Made by a program: the position numbers and the translations under genes
In this document: one piece after another, positions 4,932 through 6,743 of the stretch
Numbering within the stretch: position 1 is the first letter of the stretch
How the letters are laid out: every line of letters starts with the position of its first letter
Source of the DNA: Bacillota bacterium
Lineage (GTDB): Bacteria; Bacillota; Clostridia; Oscillospirales; Ruminococcaceae
Assembly: GCA_023391005.1 (NCBI GenBank)
Contig: JAEWBS010000072.1
Location: 1 to 6,743, forward strand
DNA: 6,743 bases
Reading direction: 5' to 3'
Notes under the pieces: model-generated
Databases searched by the model: none
The model's input: only the letters and a program-made list of their open reading frames with translations
What the model was told of the DNA's origin: nothing

Positions 4932-6149
4932 ATGAAAAAGCTTATAGCGCTGTCACTGGTATTCGCACTGCTGCTGGCCCTGACTGCATGCGGCGGTTCC
5001 ACTTCTTCGGCTTCCTCTACGGCCTCGTCCGCTTCGGGTGGCGCTGCCGCCGATGTGATCAAGATCGGTGTCTACGAACCCGCCTCGGGCGATAATGGCG
5101 CGGGCGGCAAGCAGGAGACGCTCGGCATTCAGTATGCCAACAGCCTTGTCAATACCGTCAATGTCGGGGGCAAGGACTATAAGGTCGAGCTTGTCATCGT
5201 CGACAACGAGTCCTCGAATGACAAGGGCCCGTCGGCTGCCGCTTCGCTGGTCAGCTCGGGCGTGTCGGTTGCGCTCGGTTCCTATGGCTCGGGCGTGTCG
5301 ATCGCTGCTTCCGACGTGTTTGCCAATGCCGGCATTCCGGTTATCGGCATCACCTGCACCAATCCGCAGGTTACCGAGGGTAACACCCATTACTTCCGCA
5401 TTTGCTTCCTCGACCCGTTCCAGGGTACCGTTTTAGCGAACTTTGCCGTCGACAATTTCTCGGCCAAGACCGCTTACTGCCTCTCTAAGCTCGGCGACGA
5501 CTACTCGGTGGGCCTGAGCTATTACTTCCAGCAGGCGTTTGAGGCGCTGGGCGGCAAGGTTATTTCCGAGACCTTCCCCGAGGGCAACAGCGACTTTACG
5601 CCCTATCTGACCAAGGCCAAGAACGAGGGCGCAGACGTGTTCTTCTCCCCCGTTTCGACCGAGGCGGCGGCGCTCATCATTGAGCAGGCCAACGCGCAGG
5701 GTCTGGGTCTGCCGGTCATGGCGGGCGATACTTGGGATTCCAACGTCATCTTGAACGCTGCCAAGGGCACCAAGAATAACGTTTATGTCACCACCTTCTT
5801 TGACGAGGGCACCGATGAAGAGCAGGGCGCCAAGTTCGTCAAGGGCATTAAGGAATGGATCAAGTCGAACCCGACCATGCTCGCGAACAACGGCGGCGAC
5901 GACACCATCTCCGCGGTTTCGGCCATGGGCTATGACGCTTATTTCACGGCGCTTGAGGCGATCAAGGCCGCCGGTACCGCCGACTCCAAGGCCATCAACG
6001 AAGCGCTCTGGAAGGTCGATTACACCGGCGTTTCGGGCAAAATTACGTTTAACGAGACCGGCGACGCCAACCGTGACGCGGCCTTCGTCAAAAAGGTCAA
6101 CACCGAGACCGGCAAGTGGGAATTTGTCGCGATTCAGGGCGTCAAGTAG
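4932..6149 (+). CDS. ABC transporter substrate-binding lipoprotein, LivJ/LivK type (tandem paralog 2, probable main copy)
   Basis: A 405-aa lipoprotein that captures the ligand outside the membrane for the LivH-type permease encoded next. The ATG at 4932 has an excellent GGAGGAG (4918-4924) seven nt upstream and opens the signal MKKLIALSLVFALLLALTAC, with lipobox L-T-A-C and lipidated Cys20. A flexible Ser/Ala/Thr/Gly linker spans about 21-40. The two-lobed Peripla_BP_6-type fold follows: IKIGVYEPASGDN from 43, GSYGSG (116-121) and IAASD (124-128), which by analogy with LivJ line the ligand carboxylate/amine site, TCTNPQV (141-147), DDYSVG (189-194) and AGDTWDS (264-270). Length fits the family. 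Lysine is almost always AAG and C-ending codons dominate, unlike paralog 1, indicating high expression. Ligand identity (Leu/Ile/Val, another amino acid, an amide or urea) is not provable from sequence. Confidence 0.93.
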   Translation: MKKLIALSLVFALLLALTACGGSTSSASSTASSASGGAAADVIKIGVYEPASGDNGAGGKQETLGIQYANSLVNTVNVGGKDYKVELVIVDNESSNDKGPSAAASLVSSGVSVALGSYGSGVSIAASDVFANAGIPVIGITCTNPQVTEGNTHYFRICFLDPFQGTVLANFAVDNFSAKTAYCLSKLGDDYSVGLSYYFQQAFEALGGKVISETFPEGNSDFTPYLTKAKNEGADVFFSPVSTEAAALIIEQANAQGLGLPVMAGDTWDSNVILNAAKGTKNNVYVTTFFDEGTDEEQGAKFVKGIKEWIKSNPTMLANNGGDDTISAVSAMGYDAYFTALEAIKAAGTADSKAINEALWKVDYTGVSGKITFNETGDANRDAAFVKKVNTETGKWEFVAIQGVK

Positions 6150-6188
6150 GCTTTAACCTAAAAGGGTAGGACACCTTAAAAGAAAATA

Positions 6189-6231
6189 GGCTTGGCGGGG
6201 GCAAATAGCATCTATCTGTTCCCGCCAAACC
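6189..6231 (+). terminator. Long intercistronic hairpin between the binding-protein gene and livH (attenuator/processing site)
   Basis: Positions 6189-6208 pair with 6212-6231 around a CAT loop: 20 positions with two mismatches and two G-U pairs, with a GC-rich core TTGGCGGG/CCCGCCAA. A T-run comes only later (six T at 6248-6253), so termination is probably partial. Its left flank AGGCTTGGCG.GGGCA repeats that of the terminator at 4398. Such structures typically let the binding protein be made in excess over the membrane parts. Confidence 0.7.
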
Positions 6232-6258
6232 TTGTATTGTGTGGGGGTTTTTTGGAGG

Positions 6259-6743
6259 ATGAAATTTTTAAACGAGAATCTGCCGTACATATTGGCGGGA
6301 ATCTCGGTTGGCGGGCAGTACGCGCTGATCGCCATCGGCTATACGATGGTTTACGGCATTCTGCGCCTGATCAACTTTGCCCACGGCGACATTTTTATGG
6401 TGGCGGGCCTAATGATGATCTATCTCTCCGCCGCTATGCCGCTGTATGTCGCTATACCGCTGGTATTGGCGCTCACCGTGCTAATCGGCTTTGTCATTGA
6501 GCGCGTGGCCTACAAGCCGCTGCGCAGCGCGCCGCGCATGTCCATTATGATTTCGGCCATCGGCGTTTCTTATCTGCTTCAGAACATGGCGCTTTATGTC
6601 ACGGGAGGACTGGCAAAGCAATATCCGCCGATTCCGTGGATAAGCGATATTATAAACATCGGCGCGGCGACGACCAAGCGCGTCACCGTTATTACGCCGG
6701 TGCTGACCATTCTGCTTGTGGCGGCGCTGGTCGTGCTGATTAA
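6259..6743 (+). CDS. livH: Branched-chain amino acid-type ABC transporter permease LivH, truncated at window end
   Basis: 161 codons plus two bases are present, with no stop; the family is about 290 aa, so a little over half is seen. The protein is an inner-membrane permease of the HAAT importer family. The family signature is clear: YALIAIGYTMVYGILRLINF, then AHGD (41-44) and F-M-V-A-G, followed by ERVAYKPLRSAPRMSIMISA from 81 and IGVSYLLQN. Hydrophobic segments lie at about 9-30, 45-80 (two) and 94-113, with another starting near 143. The ATG is chosen because it gives the normal short N-terminus before the AGISVGG turn; however GGAGG (6254-6258) abuts it with no spacer. A GTG at 6241 would add six residues. 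It lies downstream of the binding-protein gene across a hairpin, the usual Liv order; livM, livG and livF probably follow outside the window. Confidence 0.93.
   Translation, partial: MKFLNENLPYILAGISVGGQYALIAIGYTMVYGILRLINFAHGDIFMVAGLMMIYLSAAMPLYVAIPLVLALTVLIGFVIERVAYKPLRSAPRMSIMISAIGVSYLLQNMALYVTGGLAKQYPPIPWISDIINIGAATTKRVTVITPVLTILLVAALVVLI

Noticed and set aside
1..6743. CRISPR array, insertion sequence, phage or defence genes
   Set aside because: No regularly spaced repeats, transposase-like frames, terminal repeats or integrase motifs were seen; all main genes belong to ordinary transport, regulation or RNA-modification families.

Overview
The window looks like chromosomal DNA from a fairly GC-rich Gram-positive anaerobe, most likely a Clostridia/Oscillospirales-type member of the Bacillota. 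This is inferred from strong GGAGG-type Shine-Dalgarno sites, sigma-A-like promoters with 17-bp spacers, lipobox-type lipoprotein signals on the solute-binding proteins, stem-loop plus T-run terminators, and the protein families present. No mobile element, CRISPR array, tRNA or rRNA was seen.

Left edge (1-330): a divergent regulatory region. On the minus strand the first 16 codons of an ArsR/SmtB-type repressor (SdpR-like) run off the window; this fragment is easy to miss. Its promoter core lies between two near-identical dyads (TTTAGA-N6-TCTAAA) 54 bp apart. A plus-strand promoter (TTGTAT-17-TATAAT) reads into the next operon.

Operon 1 (331-2962): an AraC-family regulator with an N-terminal cupin-type sensor, an EamA/DMT-type 10-TM exporter starting 9 bp later, and an RluA-family RNA pseudouridine synthase overlapping the exporter gene by 8 bp. 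The first two form a familiar regulator-plus-exporter pair. The pseudouridine synthase appears to be a housekeeping passenger.

Right part (2963-6743): the start of a branched-chain-amino-acid-type (LivJ/LivH, HAAT family) ABC importer. Two tandem paralogous lipoprotein binding proteins (404 and 405 aa, about 64 % identical by my hand alignment over the mature domain) each end in a terminator-like hairpin whose left arm is conserved. The second copy has the much better promoter, Shine-Dalgarno site and codon bias, and looks like the main, highly expressed binding protein. It is followed by a 20-bp hairpin and then livH, which is cut by the window end; the remaining livM/livG/livF genes would be expected beyond it.

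The 573 bp between the two binding-protein genes have no credible gene. They hold a strong terminator, a cluster of further stem-loops (some mutually exclusive) and the strong promoter of the second copy. I did not find a clearly novel system. The most notable signals are the twin-dyad control region of the truncated ArsR gene, the structured spacer between the paralogs, and the duplicated binding-protein-plus-terminator unit.
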